Positions 25,880 to 35,031 of a stretch of 43,514 bases of DNA are shown here, piece by piece. The notes beneath the pieces were generated by a model that had not been told where the DNA came from, ran no database searches, and was given only the letters and a program-made list of their open reading frames with translations. The stretch is from Gammaproteobacteria bacterium (lineage in GTDB: Bacteria > Pseudomonadota > Gammaproteobacteria > Chromatiales > Chromatiaceae), in assembly GCA_020445335.1 (NCBI GenBank), contig JAGRGU010000028.1, positions 24,028 through 67,541 on the forward strand, written 5' to 3'. The position numbers and the translations under genes were made by a program. The first letter of the stretch is position 1. Every line of letters starts with the position of its first letter.

Positions 25880-27342
25880 CAGTCGCCTTCCTCAGTGGAT
25901 CGTTCGACTCTCTCAAGACCGTAACGGCCCAGCTTGCTGCGCAGTCCGACCCGTGAGAGCCCCAGCTCCCTGGCCACCTTGCTCTTGTTCCAGCGGTGGC
26001 GAATCAACGCTTCGCGAAGAATGCCTGCCTCGATGCTCTCGATACGCGACTTCAGCGGGCCGGGCTGTTCGCCGACGGAGATCCGCTGCAGGGGCGCCTC
26101 TTGTTGCCCGGCCATCAGGACCTTGGCGGATAGCAGCTCCGCGCCAAGCCTGGCCTCGTCGCTCATCACCAGCATGTGCTTGATCTCGTTCTGCAGTTCG
26201 CGCACATTGCCCGGCCAGTGATACTCCCGCAGAGAGGCCAGCGCCTCCTCGCTGAAGCCGTCCACCTCGCTGCCAAAACTCTCCGCGGTCTGCCGCAGGA
26301 TCGCCTGCGCCAACGGCACTATATCCCCGGAACGCGCCCGCAGCGGCGGCAGCTCTATGATGAACGAGCTGAGTCGATAGTAGAGATCCTGGCGAAACCT
26401 GCCTGCCGCCACCTCCGATTCCAGATCACGGTTGGTGGCGGCGATCACGCGCACATCGACCTTGCGGCGTTGCGCCGAACCGAGCGGCCGGATTTCGCCC
26501 TCTTGCAGCACGCGCAAAAGCTTCACCTGGAAGGCCGCTGAAACCTCGCCGATCTCGTCGAGAAAAATAGTTCCGCCACTGGCGCGCTCGAACAACCCGG
26601 CACGATCCTCCACCGCGCCGGTAAAGGCGCCCCGCTTGTAACCGAACAGCTCACTCTCCAGCAACTCATCCGGAAGCGCGGCGCAGTTTTCGACCACGAA
26701 CGGCCGCTCGGAACGTTTGCTGTTGTAGTGCAGCGCACGCGCGCAGAGCTCCTTACCGGTGCCCGATTCGCCTGCCAGCAGCACGGTGACATTATAGGGC
26801 GCGACCCGCCTGATGCGGCTGCAGACCGCCTCCATCGGACTGCCCTGCGCACGGATGATGCCGTCCTCGCGCCGATAATGCTCGCGCAACTTCTGCCGCT
26901 TGCCACTGATCACCTTCTCGAACGCCTCGGGGTTACTCTTCAGCTCGATGTTGAGCAACTCGTTCTCGCGCTGCAGCTGGAACAGCTGCGCGGCGTTCTT
27001 CAGTGTCAACCGCAGATTTTCAGGATGCCAGGGTTTGGTGATGTACTGGTAGATCCCCGCTTCGTTGATCCCGCGGATGATCTCCTCGGCATCGGTATAC
27101 CCCGACAGAATGATGCGCACGGCGTCCGGCCACTGCTCGCGCACCCTGGTGAGGAATTCCACACCGGTGGTGCCGGGCATCCGTTGGTCGCAGAGCACAA
27201 GATGGACCCACTCGCGTTCCATGATCGCTTCCGCTTCGCGCGCACTGGTCGCGCAGCGGATCTCGAACTCATCTTCGAGGATGCGCTCCAATGCCTCCAG
27301 GCCACGTACCTCATCGTCGACGATCAGCAGTGTGGGCCGCAT
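25879..27342 (-). CDS. hoxA: NtrC-family sigma-54 activator of hydrogenase genes
   Basis: 487 residues, HoxA/HupR type. The receiver domain has the acidic pair 'IVDDE' (Asp9/10), the phospho-acceptor Asp52 in 'LCDQRMPG', and Lys103 in 'YITKPWHP'. The AAA+ domain has Walker A GESGTGKE (191-198), the sigma-54 contact loop GAFTGA, 'GGTIFLDEIGEV' (Walker B) and 'NRDLESEVAAGRFRQDLYYRL'. A Fis-type helix-turn-helix ends the protein ('ALIRHRWNKSKVARELGLSRVGLRSKLGRYGL'). Unlike most NtrC relatives, HoxA/HupR activates transcription when unphosphorylated. Its likely sites are the paired inverted repeats upstream of hupS and orf67. It follows hypX by 27 bp in the same run. Also known as hupR. Confidence 0.94.
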   Translation of the reverse strand: MRPTLLIVDDEVRGLEALERILEDEFEIRCATSAREAEAIMEREWVHLVLCDQRMPGTTGVEFLTRVREQWPDAVRIILSGYTDAEEIIRGINEAGIYQYITKPWHPENLRLTLKNAAQLFQLQRENELLNIELKSNPEAFEKVISGKRQKLREHYRREDGIIRAQGSPMEAVCSRIRRVAPYNVTVLLAGESGTGKELCARALHYNSKRSERPFVVENCAALPDELLESELFGYKRGAFTGAVEDRAGLFERASGGTIFLDEIGEVSAAFQVKLLRVLQEGEIRPLGSAQRRKVDVRVIAATNRDLESEVAAGRFRQDLYYRLSSFIIELPPLRARSGDIVPLAQAILRQTAESFGSEVDGFSEEALASLREYHWPGNVRELQNEIKHMLVMSDEARLGAELLSAKVLMAGQQEAPLQRISVGEQPGPLKSRIESIEAGILREALIRHRWNKSKVARELGLSRVGLRSKLGRYGLERVERSTEEGD

Positions 27343-27369
27343 CCAATATACTCCACGGGCAACACCCGG

Positions 27370-29052
27370 CTACTCAGGCAGCTTCCGCTTGTCCCGGTGC
27401 CGAGCGATGGTGATAGGTGTGCGGGACTTGGGAACCTTGTAGACGAAATTATAGCGGGCGACGTGATAGCTGGGATCAAAGCCGTAGAAGTTGCGCTGCA
27501 TGCGCTCGAGTTCGGCTTGGCGGTAGGCGGCCAGTGGCTTACGGCGCTCATCCTCGGCCCGGTGCTGCGCTTTCTCCCGCAACCGGCGCTGCAGCCCGGG
27601 ATCCGCAGCCAGCCGCTCTGCCTCGCGCTCGACCTCGGCGACGAATCCCTCGTTGCTGCCGCCAAAACAGGCGTCCACCAACCCCAGTTCGCGCGCCTCC
27701 AGGCTGCCCATCGGCAGTCGCCCCTGGGTGATCCGCTGCGCCCTCGCCTCACCCACCCGTCCGGGCAGCAGGTAGGTCCAGTACTCGGAGCCGTATAGGT
27801 TGCCCATGTCCTTGTAGTGGGGATTGAGGATCACGCCATCGCGCGCCCATACCAGATCGGCGGCACGAGCCAGGAAGACTCCGCCCGCCCCGGCGTTGCC
27901 CTGTAGCGCAGAAATCGTGATTTGCCTGTTGCTGGTGATGATCTCCCGCGCCAGGTCGTTGATCGCGTTGATGTTCTCCCAGGAGCAATCGGCCGCGCTG
28001 GCAGCCGCCTCGATGACGTTGAGATGCAGCCCATTGGACCAGAAGTCAGGCCCGCCGAGCAGCACGATCACCCGGGCGCTACCACGACATGCCTGGCGAT
28101 AGGCTTCCAGCAGACGCTCGCACTGCACGCTGCTCATGGCACCGTTGTAGAAGGCGAAACGCAGATAGCCGACACCGCTGCGCTCGCGGTATTCGATCTC
28201 CGGATAACCGGCAATCTCTGGAAGCCCTGCTGACTCCTGCCGCAGCACCTGCACCGCCGGCAACTTGAAGGGATGGCTCCCCTGCCGCTCGCGCAGATGG
28301 CCGATCCAGACAGAACCATCGACGGTGGCGCGGGCGACCGCCGGACCGGAGCGAGCCAGCAACTCTCCGGGTGCCCCCGACAACCCCGCTGCCGGGTGGG
28401 CATCGTAGAGAAAGCAATCACGACCGCAAAGCCGATCGAGAACTCCGGGGACACCGTCACCGCTGCGGATCTTGCGCAGCACCGTAGCGGTATCATCGCG
28501 CTGCCAGTCGATTCGCCGGTCGGACTGCCGCAGCAGCGGCCGCAGCCGGCCACGGACCGCTGGATGGGAATAGTCGAGCGGCTCCGGCACGACACTGCCG
28601 TGCCGCCAGCACTCGAGCGCATCCAATACCACGCTGACCGCCGCTTCGGTCACCTCGTGGCGATATATGCTCGCCTTGCTCGCCGCACGCAGCGGGAACT
28701 CGACGCTGGCCCAGATATCCCCCGCGTCCATCTCTGCGTTGGCCTGCAGCAGCGTCACCCCCCAGCTCGATTCACCATTCAGTATCGCCCAGTCGAGCGC
28801 CGAGGGGCCGCGGTCGCCACGGATACCGGGGTGCACCACCAGGCAGACGTGGTTGGCCCAGATCGACTCGGGAATGGCCCGCTTCAGAAAGGGGGCGACG
28901 ATCAGATCGGGTCGAAACAGCGCCACCGCCTCGATGCTGGTCTCGTCGTTTATATCGAACTCGACCGAAAGCTCGAACCCGCGCTGCCGCAGTTCCACGA
29001 ACAGGCGCTGGCTCAGACTGTTGAAAGCGTGGGTGAGGAGCAGAACTCGCAT
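27370..29052 (-). CDS. hypX: HypX, CO-ligand-forming maturation enzyme
   Basis: 560 residues from the ATG at 29052, 7 bp after the hypE stop; a frame to 29100 would run into hypE. The N-terminal half is formyl-transferase-like ('VHPGIRGDRGPSALDWAIL', 'LLQANAEMDAGDIWASVEFPL'). The C-terminal half is enoyl-CoA hydratase-like ('VIVLLGGPDFWSNGLHLNVIEA', 'AGAGGVFLARAADLVWA', 'YGSEYWTYLLPGRVGEARAQRITQGRLPMGSLEARELGLVD'). HypX makes carbon monoxide for the active-site iron from formyl-tetrahydrofolate via formyl-CoA, and it allows maturation under aerobic conditions. Its presence fits an oxygen-tolerant hydrogenase. Also known as hoxX. Confidence 0.94.
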   Translation of the reverse strand: MRVLLLTHAFNSLSQRLFVELRQRGFELSVEFDINDETSIEAVALFRPDLIVAPFLKRAIPESIWANHVCLVVHPGIRGDRGPSALDWAILNGESSWGVTLLQANAEMDAGDIWASVEFPLRAASKASIYRHEVTEAAVSVVLDALECWRHGSVVPEPLDYSHPAVRGRLRPLLRQSDRRIDWQRDDTATVLRKIRSGDGVPGVLDRLCGRDCFLYDAHPAAGLSGAPGELLARSGPAVARATVDGSVWIGHLRERQGSHPFKLPAVQVLRQESAGLPEIAGYPEIEYRERSGVGYLRFAFYNGAMSSVQCERLLEAYRQACRGSARVIVLLGGPDFWSNGLHLNVIEAAASAADCSWENINAINDLAREIITSNRQITISALQGNAGAGGVFLARAADLVWARDGVILNPHYKDMGNLYGSEYWTYLLPGRVGEARAQRITQGRLPMGSLEARELGLVDACFGGSNEGFVAEVEREAERLAADPGLQRRLREKAQHRAEDERRKPLAAYRQAELERMQRNFYGFDPSYHVARYNFVYKVPKSRTPITIARHRDKRKLPE

Positions 29053-29059
29053 CGGGCGC

Positions 29060-30100
29060 TCAGCAGATACGCGGCAGCTGCTCTCCTGCCAGCCAGTCAA
29101 CCACGCGGCTACCGCCGAAGCTGGTCTCCATCGTCACGAAGCCATCCTCATCCTCGACCACCTCGCCGACGAGCGCGGCCTCCGTGCCGAGCGGGTGCGC
29201 CCGCATCACCGCCAGCAGCTGATCCGCGTTCCGGCGTTCGCAGATGCAGATCAGTTTCCCTTCATTGGCGACGTAGAGAGGGTCGAGACCGAGCAGTTCG
29301 CAAGCGGCATTGACTTGCGGCCTGACCGGAATCGCCCTCTCCTCCAGCCTGATGCCGACGCCCGACTGCAGTGCCAGTTCGTTCAGTGTCGTCGCCAGCC
29401 CACCGCGGGTGGGATCGCGCAGGCAGTGGATATCGGGTACCGCCGCCACCATCTCCGCCACCAGCGTGTGCAGTGCGGCGGAGTCCGACTCGATACTGGT
29501 TTCGAACTCGAGATTCTCGCGGCTGGACATGATCGCCACACCGTGGTCGCCCATGGTGCCGCTCAGCAACACCGCATCGCCGGGGCGTGCCCTGTCGCCG
29601 GAGATGTTGACCCCATCGGGCACCACGCCTATGCCGGTGGTGGTGATGAATACACCGTCCCCCTTGCCCTTTTCGACCACCTTGGTATCGCCGGTAACCA
29701 CCGGCACTCCGGCGCGGCTGGCCGCGGCACTCATACTGGCGACCACCCGCTCCAGATCGGCGAGCGGAAAACCCTCCTCGAGGATGAAGCCGACCGCCAG
29801 ATATAGTGGACGGGCGCCCGACATGGCGACATCGTTGATGGTACCGTGCACCGCGAGCGAGCCGATATCACCGCCGGGGAAGAAGAGCGGCGAGATGACA
29901 TGCCCGTCGGTGCTCATCACCATGCGCCCGCCAGGCACCTGGAACTGCGCCTGATCGTTGGCCTGGCGCAACAGCTCGTTGTCCAGATGCCTGACGAAAA
30001 GCTCATCGATCAACTGCGCCATCGCCCGCCCGCCGCTGCCGTGGCTCATATCCACGGCGCCCTCTCTAATGTTCAGCCGCAAGGGAAATCGTTTCGACAT
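29060..30100 (-). CDS. hypE: HypE, hydrogenase cyanide-ligand maturation protein
   Basis: 346 residues, standard length. It starts with an AIR-synthase-like fold ('GAVDMSHGSGGRAMAQLIDELF'), has the ATP-binding 'STDGHVISPLFFPGGDIGSLAVHGTINDVAMSGARPLYL' and ends in '...EQLPRIC'. The C-terminal Cys is the residue that receives the carbamoyl group from HypF and is dehydrated by HypE with ATP to a thiocyanate, giving the CN ligands of the active-site iron. It pairs with HypF for this, but hypF is not in the window. It lies 40 bp after hypD and 7 bp before hypX. Confidence 0.96.
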   Translation of the reverse strand: MSKRFPLRLNIREGAVDMSHGSGGRAMAQLIDELFVRHLDNELLRQANDQAQFQVPGGRMVMSTDGHVISPLFFPGGDIGSLAVHGTINDVAMSGARPLYLAVGFILEEGFPLADLERVVASMSAAASRAGVPVVTGDTKVVEKGKGDGVFITTTGIGVVPDGVNISGDRARPGDAVLLSGTMGDHGVAIMSSRENLEFETSIESDSAALHTLVAEMVAAVPDIHCLRDPTRGGLATTLNELALQSGVGIRLEERAIPVRPQVNAACELLGLDPLYVANEGKLICICERRNADQLLAVMRAHPLGTEAALVGEVVEDEDGFVTMETSFGGSRVVDWLAGEQLPRIC

Positions 30101-30140
30101 AGGTCGCTACCGGATGGGGGTTGCAGAGAATAAGAGCGCT

Positions 30141-31288
<1,148 letters not shown>

Positions 31289-31292
<4 letters not shown>

Positions 31293-31522
31293 TCGGAGAA
31301 CTCTGTCAGGCCGGCCTGGGCGAAGAGCTCGAGCGTACGCTCAGCCTCCTCCTCACTCACCTTGTTGAGCGCATAGCCGACATGGATCAGCACGAAATCG
31401 TTCACCGTGACATCCTCGACCAGCGCCAGCGAGACCCGCTTGCGCACGCCATCGAGCTCCACCACGGCGCTGTCGCTCTCGCCATCGACTTCGACCACAC
31501 GGGCCGGCAGGGCCAGGCACAT
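31289..31522 (-). CDS. hypC: HypC, hydrogenase maturation chaperone
   Basis: 77 residues beginning MCLALPARVV, with the essential Cys2 that, after removal of Met, binds the iron centre together with HypD. An OB-like fold and 'DFVLIHVGYALNKVSEEEAERTLELF' follow, as in all HypC proteins. HypC shuttles the Fe(CN)2CO unit from HypD to the precursor large subunit. It sits 13 bp after hypB and overlaps hypD. A second HypC-type gene lies at 40642, so specificity may be split between them. Confidence 0.95.
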
Positions 31523-31535
31523 AAGCGTCTCCCCC

Positions 31536-32396
31536 TCAGGCGCTCGCCGCCAGATCGGGACGTTCGATCAACGCCACCTGACGAGTCGCACGGATCCATT
31601 GGTACCAGCTCGCCATCCCCTCGCCGCTCCTGGCCGAGAGCTGCAGTACACGGATGCCCGGATTGACACGCCGTGCGTAATCGATGCACTTCTGCACATC
31701 GAAATCAAGATAGGGGAGCAGGTCGGTCTTGTTCAGCAGCATCAGGTCGGCGGCGTGAAACATGTCCGGGTACTTGACCGGCTTGTCCTCGCCTTCGGTG
31801 ACGGAGAGGATCGCCACCTTGTGCGCCTCGCCGAGATCGAACGCCGCGGGGCAGACCAGGTTACCGACATTTTCGATAAACAATACACTGCCGTCATCGG
31901 GCTGCAGGCTCTCGAGCGCATGGCCGACCATATGGCCGTCGAGATGGCACCCCTTGCCGGTGTTGATCTGCACTGCCTTGACTCCGGTGGCGCGAATGCG
32001 CTCGGCGTCATTGGCGGTCTGCTGATCGCCCTCGATGACGCTAAGCTTCAGCTCACCCTTGAGATCATCGATGGTACGCGTCAGCAGCGTCGTCTTGCCC
32101 GAACCGGGACTGGAGACCAGGTTCAGCGCCAGCACGCCGTGTGCGTTGAAGTAGCGCCGGTTGGCCGCTGCGTACTCGTTGTTCTTTCCGAGGATGTCCT
32201 GCTCGATCTGCACCATGCGCGACTGGCTCATACCGGGGGCGTGCGCGTGCGCCGGCCCCTCGCCATAGTGGTGGTGATCGTGGGAGTGATGGTGCGCATG
32301 GTCGTGATCATGCATATTGGCGTGACCATGCTCGTGCTCATGGTCGTGCCCCTCGATCCGGGTCTCGCCTTCACCGCATCCGCATACAGTACACAT
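31536..32396 (-). CDS. hypB: HypB, nickel-insertion GTPase with His-rich tail
   Basis: 286 residues. It begins MCTVCGCG, the high-affinity nickel site also found in E. coli HypB. A histidine-rich segment follows (about residues 17-50, over fifteen His alternating with Asp/Glu), suited to nickel storage. The SIMIBI GTPase core shows '[15 protein letters not shown]' (P-loop), '[15 protein letters not shown]', '[15 protein letters not shown]' with the metal-binding Cys/His, '[14 protein letters not shown]' and '[10 protein letters not shown]' (NKxD). It delivers nickel with HypA after the iron centre is in place. It is separated from hypA by 156 bp containing a large inverted-repeat element. Confidence 0.96.
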   Translation of the reverse strand: MCTVCGCGEGETRIEGHDHEHEHGHANMHDHDHAHHHSHDHHHYGEGPAHAHAPGMSQSRMVQIEQDILGKNNEYAAANRRYFNAHGVLALNLVSSPGSGKTTLLTRTIDDLKGELKLSVIEGDQQTANDAERIRATGVKAVQINTGKGCHLDGHMVGHALESLQPDDGSVLFIENVGNLVCPAAFDLGEAHKVAILSVTEGEDKPVKYPDMFHAADLMLLNKTDLLPYLDFDVQKCIDYARRVNPGIRVLQLSARSGEGMASWYQWIRATRQVALIERPDLAASA

Positions 32397-32438
32397 GCTC
32401 GGTTACCTCTCATGGGCCTGCTATCCAGGCCGACGGTG

Positions 32439-32540
32439 GATAGCCGACAGGTTTTGATCCGGCTGTCGGCAGCAGGGATGCTGCCTTCAAACTTACAGGG
32501 ACCTGTCTACCGCGTCCCGGAGCAAAACCTGTCGGCTATC
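32439..32540. repeat. 102-bp palindromic element between hypA and hypB
   Basis: Two 24-base arms (32439-32462 and 32517-32540) are inverted copies with a single mismatch; 18 outer bases match perfectly. The 54-base interior contains a smaller hairpin, GGCAGCA-GGGA-TGCTGCC (32468-32474 with 32479-32485), and a second short one, ACAGG-GA-CCTGT. The shape is that of a MITE or intergenic palindromic repeat. As RNA it would fold into a very stable branched stem in the operon transcript, where it could affect processing or attenuation. I see no second copy in the window. Confidence 0.7.
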
Positions 32541-32552
32541 TGCTCTCTCTGT

Positions 32553-32894
32553 TCAATCCACTTCCAACTCTTTGATCCGCATCTCGTCGCCGCCGGTGAC
32601 CTGCAGCTGAAAGCTGCCGCAGTCGGGGCACTCGGCAAACCGCTGCCGTACCGCCACCTCCCTGCTGCACTGCATACACCAGGCACGCCCCGGCAGTTCG
32701 ATGATCTCCAGTCCGGCCCCGTCGGCGAGCGAATCACGCATCACGACATCGAAGCCGAAGCGCATCGCTTCCGGTTCCACCCCGGAGAGTTGGCCGATCT
32801 CCAGCCAGACCGTCTTGACCCGCCTGAATCCCTGCTCCGCCGCGCTCTGCTCGATGACCCGGAGTATCGACTCGCACAGCGACAGTTCGTGCAT
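32553..32894 (-). CDS. hypA: HypA, nickel-insertion metallochaperone
   Basis: 113 residues beginning MHELSL, where His2 is the nickel-binding residue and Glu3 is conserved. The structural zinc site is formed by two CxxC pairs, 'WCMQCSREV' and 'ECPDCGSF'. HypA works with HypB to insert nickel into the large subunit after the iron group is in place. It follows hupJ by 25 bp. Unlike the rest of the run it is followed by a non-coding gap (the palindromic element) before hypB. Length and motifs are complete. Confidence 0.95.
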   Translation of the reverse strand: MHELSLCESILRVIEQSAAEQGFRRVKTVWLEIGQLSGVEPEAMRFGFDVVMRDSLADGAGLEIIELPGRAWCMQCSREVAVRQRFAECPDCGSFQLQVTGGDEMRIKELEVD

Positions 32895-32919
32895 GCTTCA
32901 CCTCGAGCTTGCCCTGGGG

Positions 32920-33498
32920 TCATTGATCGGCATCAGAAGGCAGCATTGCACGCAGCAACTCCCGACGGCTGACCGGTCGCTCCATGCGCCGGGGCAGTCG
33001 ATCCTCTGCGCCAGGCGGAAAGGCCAAACCTCCGCCGGCATGCTCCACGTCGTCCCGGCCTTGATACCCGGCGTCGCTGGCGGAGCGCTCATGCCGCTTT
33101 CCACACACCATTATACCCGCCATCACCGCGGCTGCGGTCAACTCGGCGCTTCGCTGATCCTTGAATTCGAACATCGGAGAGAAGAGCGAACAGGACTGGA
33201 ATCGTCCGACATCCGCCTCTTCGCCGACGATGAACTCGTACTCCCCCGAGGGGAAGCGGTGCAGTACCTTGCTGCCGGGGTGCAGTTCCCGCCAATCCTC
33301 ATGCTCACCGGGCAGCAGCATCAGGTTCATGAACCAGGGGGTCACCAGCACACCCAGCACAGAGTTCTGCCAGCCCCGGAACCCCACCGCCCTGACGCAG
33401 AGCGCGCTGTTCAGCAGTGGAATCCCCGCCATGCGTTCACGTTCGATGCGGCGGTAGAGCCGCTCGAAGCCGAAGCCAAGCTCGGCCGCCGCTGTCAC
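32920..33498 (-). CDS. hupJ: HybE/HupJ-family hydrogenase assembly chaperone (copy 1)
   Basis: 192 residues, HupJ/HoxT/HybE family. The family core is clear: 'MAGIPLLNSALCVRAVGFRGWQNSVLGVLVTPWFMNLMLLPG', then 'HRFPSGEYEFIVGEEADVGRFQSCSLFSPMFEFKDQRSA'. HybE-type proteins bind the hydrogenase small-subunit precursor and delay Tat export until it is ready. The C-terminus carries 'VSRRELLRAML', which resembles a Tat twin-arginine motif; the second copy at 40076 has the same feature. The start overlaps the hupI stop as ATGA. The tail between about residues 130 and 175 is variable and Gly-rich. Confidence 0.88.
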   Translation of the reverse strand: MTAAAELGFGFERLYRRIERERMAGIPLLNSALCVRAVGFRGWQNSVLGVLVTPWFMNLMLLPGEHEDWRELHPGSKVLHRFPSGEYEFIVGEEADVGRFQSCSLFSPMFEFKDQRSAELTAAAVMAGIMVCGKRHERSASDAGYQGRDDVEHAGGGLAFPPGAEDRLPRRMERPVSRRELLRAMLPSDADQ

Positions 33499-33722
33499 CG
33501 CGCCTGCTCCAGCAACAGGAAATCCTGCTTGCTGCCATCGCAGTTGGGACAGCTCCAGTGCGGTGGAAGTTCGGCGAACGGGGTGCCTGCGGGAACCTGC
33601 CAGTAGTCGTCTCCCTGCTCGGGTTCATAGACGTACCAGCAGATTTTGCACTCGAGGCGACTGGCCGCCTCGAGGCGCGTATCGTCACCGCCGTAGGAGC
33701 CGCCGAAGAAACTGCCGCTCAC
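33495..33722 (-). CDS. hupI: Rubredoxin of the hydrogenase operon (HupI/HoxR)
   Basis: 75 residues from a GTG at 33722 that overlaps the hupH stop in a GTGA arrangement; longer readings run backward through hupH and are rejected. The two CxxC iron-binding pairs are 'CKICWYVYEPEQGD' and 'HWSCPNCDGSKQDFLLLE', with the aromatic and Pro residues of rubredoxins ('WQVPAGTPFAELPPHW'). A leading Gly/Ser segment precedes the domain. HoxR/HupI rubredoxins are needed to build the unusual proximal cluster of oxygen-tolerant hydrogenases under aerobic conditions, which fits the six-Cys HupS here. Start choice rests on coupling geometry. Confidence 0.9.
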   Translation of the reverse strand: MSGSFFGGSYGGDDTRLEAASRLECKICWYVYEPEQGDDYWQVPAGTPFAELPPHWSCPNCDGSKQDFLLLEQAR

Positions 33723-34582
33723 CGGTAGATCTCCAGCATCTCCTGCAAACGGACGCGGCTGTCGCGGATATCCTCTGGAGCCGCGCAGGCCACCTCGGGA
33801 ACTCCACCGATCTCCAGGGTATTCAGTATGTTGGCGTCCTGCGAGTTGAAGTACTGGACCCACCAGACGTGCGCCACCGCGGTGCTGCGGATACGGCAGT
33901 TGCCATAACCCCGCGAGAGGATGGAGACACCGCCTTCCCCCAGCCGGTCGGCCAGCAGCTCCAGATCCTGTTCGGTCTGCGGCAGCAGCGTAAGGTTGAT
34001 CACATGTGGCCGGCGCCCCGGGCGATAGGCGGGCACCTTGTCATTGATCTCGGCCAGCAGCGGCGGCGCATTGATCACGCCGGTCGGCAGATCGTCGGTC
34101 GTGCCGTCGATGCGGTTGCACGCCTTGGCGAACGTGGCGCGCGCGACAATTGCCGGGATGGGGCCCACTTCGATGGTGTCGCGCATCAGATCGCCCGCGG
34201 CGTCCAGATACCTGACCCGCCAGACACCCGCGAGCACCGACTCCTGCATTCGTACTTCTCCCTGTCCGCGGTAGATGGCGCTCACCTCGCCCTCGCCAAG
34301 GAGCTGGTCTATCAGACCGAGTTCCGCGCCACCCAGTCCGGCCAGGTCGATCTCAGGAGGTTGCTCGACACCACCCGCGACCGTATCCAGCGCCTCTCTG
34401 AGCCGGTCGAGCAGCGCCCTCGCCCCCTCCAGACCGGTCAACGAATCCGCTTCCGGCAGCTCAGGCATCCGGTAGGTCTCCATACCCTGAGGCAACTGCA
34501 GGATCTCCAGCTCGGCCCCGTCTTGCTCGGGCGGCTGACTGCCAGGGCCGCCGCCACCCATTGGTATCGAAAAATCCTTCAT
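33719..34582 (-). CDS. hupH: HupH/HoxQ hydrogenase maturation protein
   Basis: 287 residues from the ATG at 34582 ('MKDFSIPMGG'); the frame continues upstream inside hupG and is rejected. HupH proteins (HyaF in E. coli) have two similar halves, here 'GEGEVSAIYRGQGEVRMQESVLAGVWRVRYLD' and 'GEGGVSILSRGYGNCRIRSTAVAHVWWVQYFNSQ', followed by 'LNTLEIGGVPEVACAAPEDIRDSRVRLQEML'. The protein takes part in small-subunit cluster maturation, probably together with HoxO, HoxT and HoxR, and helps under oxygen. It is 20 bp after hupG and coupled to the rubredoxin gene. Confidence 0.92.
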   Translation of the reverse strand: MKDFSIPMGGGGPGSQPPEQDGAELEILQLPQGMETYRMPELPEADSLTGLEGARALLDRLREALDTVAGGVEQPPEIDLAGLGGAELGLIDQLLGEGEVSAIYRGQGEVRMQESVLAGVWRVRYLDAAGDLMRDTIEVGPIPAIVARATFAKACNRIDGTTDDLPTGVINAPPLLAEINDKVPAYRPGRRPHVINLTLLPQTEQDLELLADRLGEGGVSILSRGYGNCRIRSTAVAHVWWVQYFNSQDANILNTLEIGGVPEVACAAPEDIRDSRVRLQEMLEIYR

Positions 34583-34602
34583 CTCGTTCTCCGAAAATCT
34601 GT

Positions 34603-35031
34603 TCAGCGGCAGAGGGTGGAACCCTCTTCCACCAGCGGAATACCCACCCCTTTCAGCGGTGATGGTGCGGCTACCAGCAGCCGCTCCAGCTCTGCCAGAT
34701 AGACCGACCAATCCTGCATGCGTGTGATCACTCCGACAAAGCGACCCTGCCGCAGCAGAACCAGCGCCGGCCACTCGCTGAAGGGATAGCGCGCACGCAG
34801 CTCCGGCTCCGACTCCGGCAGCACCACAGCCGGCTGCACCTCCGGGCCGAAATGAGCGATCAGCTCCGGCAGGATCACCGCGACGTCGTCACTCTCCGGA
34901 TAACGTCGCTGATCACCGGCAAAGAAGAGCAGCAAATTGCGATGCTGCCGGCTCAGTTGGTCCAGGCTAGCCGCATCCACAGTCGGGTACCCGAGCTCCT
35001 CGGTCAGACGTCGTACCAGGTATGAGCTCAT
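34603..35031 (-). CDS. hupG: HupG/HoxO (HyaE-family) small-subunit chaperone
   Basis: 142 residues with a thioredoxin-like fold lacking the CxxC pair, as in HyaE/HoxO. Recognisable stretches are 'RNLLLFFAGDQRRYPESDDVAVILPELIAHF', 'AVVLPESEPELRARYPFSEWPALVLLRQGRFVGVITRMQDWSVYLAEL' and the tail. HyaE-type proteins bind the Tat signal of the small-subunit precursor. The start overlaps the hupD stop by 4 bp. It has no signal peptide and acts in the cytoplasm. Together with HupH, HupI and HupJ it forms the small-subunit maturation set. Confidence 0.9.
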   Translation of the reverse strand: MSSYLVRRLTEELGYPTVDAASLDQLSRQHRNLLLFFAGDQRRYPESDDVAVILPELIAHFGPEVQPAVVLPESEPELRARYPFSEWPALVLLRQGRFVGVITRMQDWSVYLAELERLLVAAPSPLKGVGIPLVEEGSTLCR

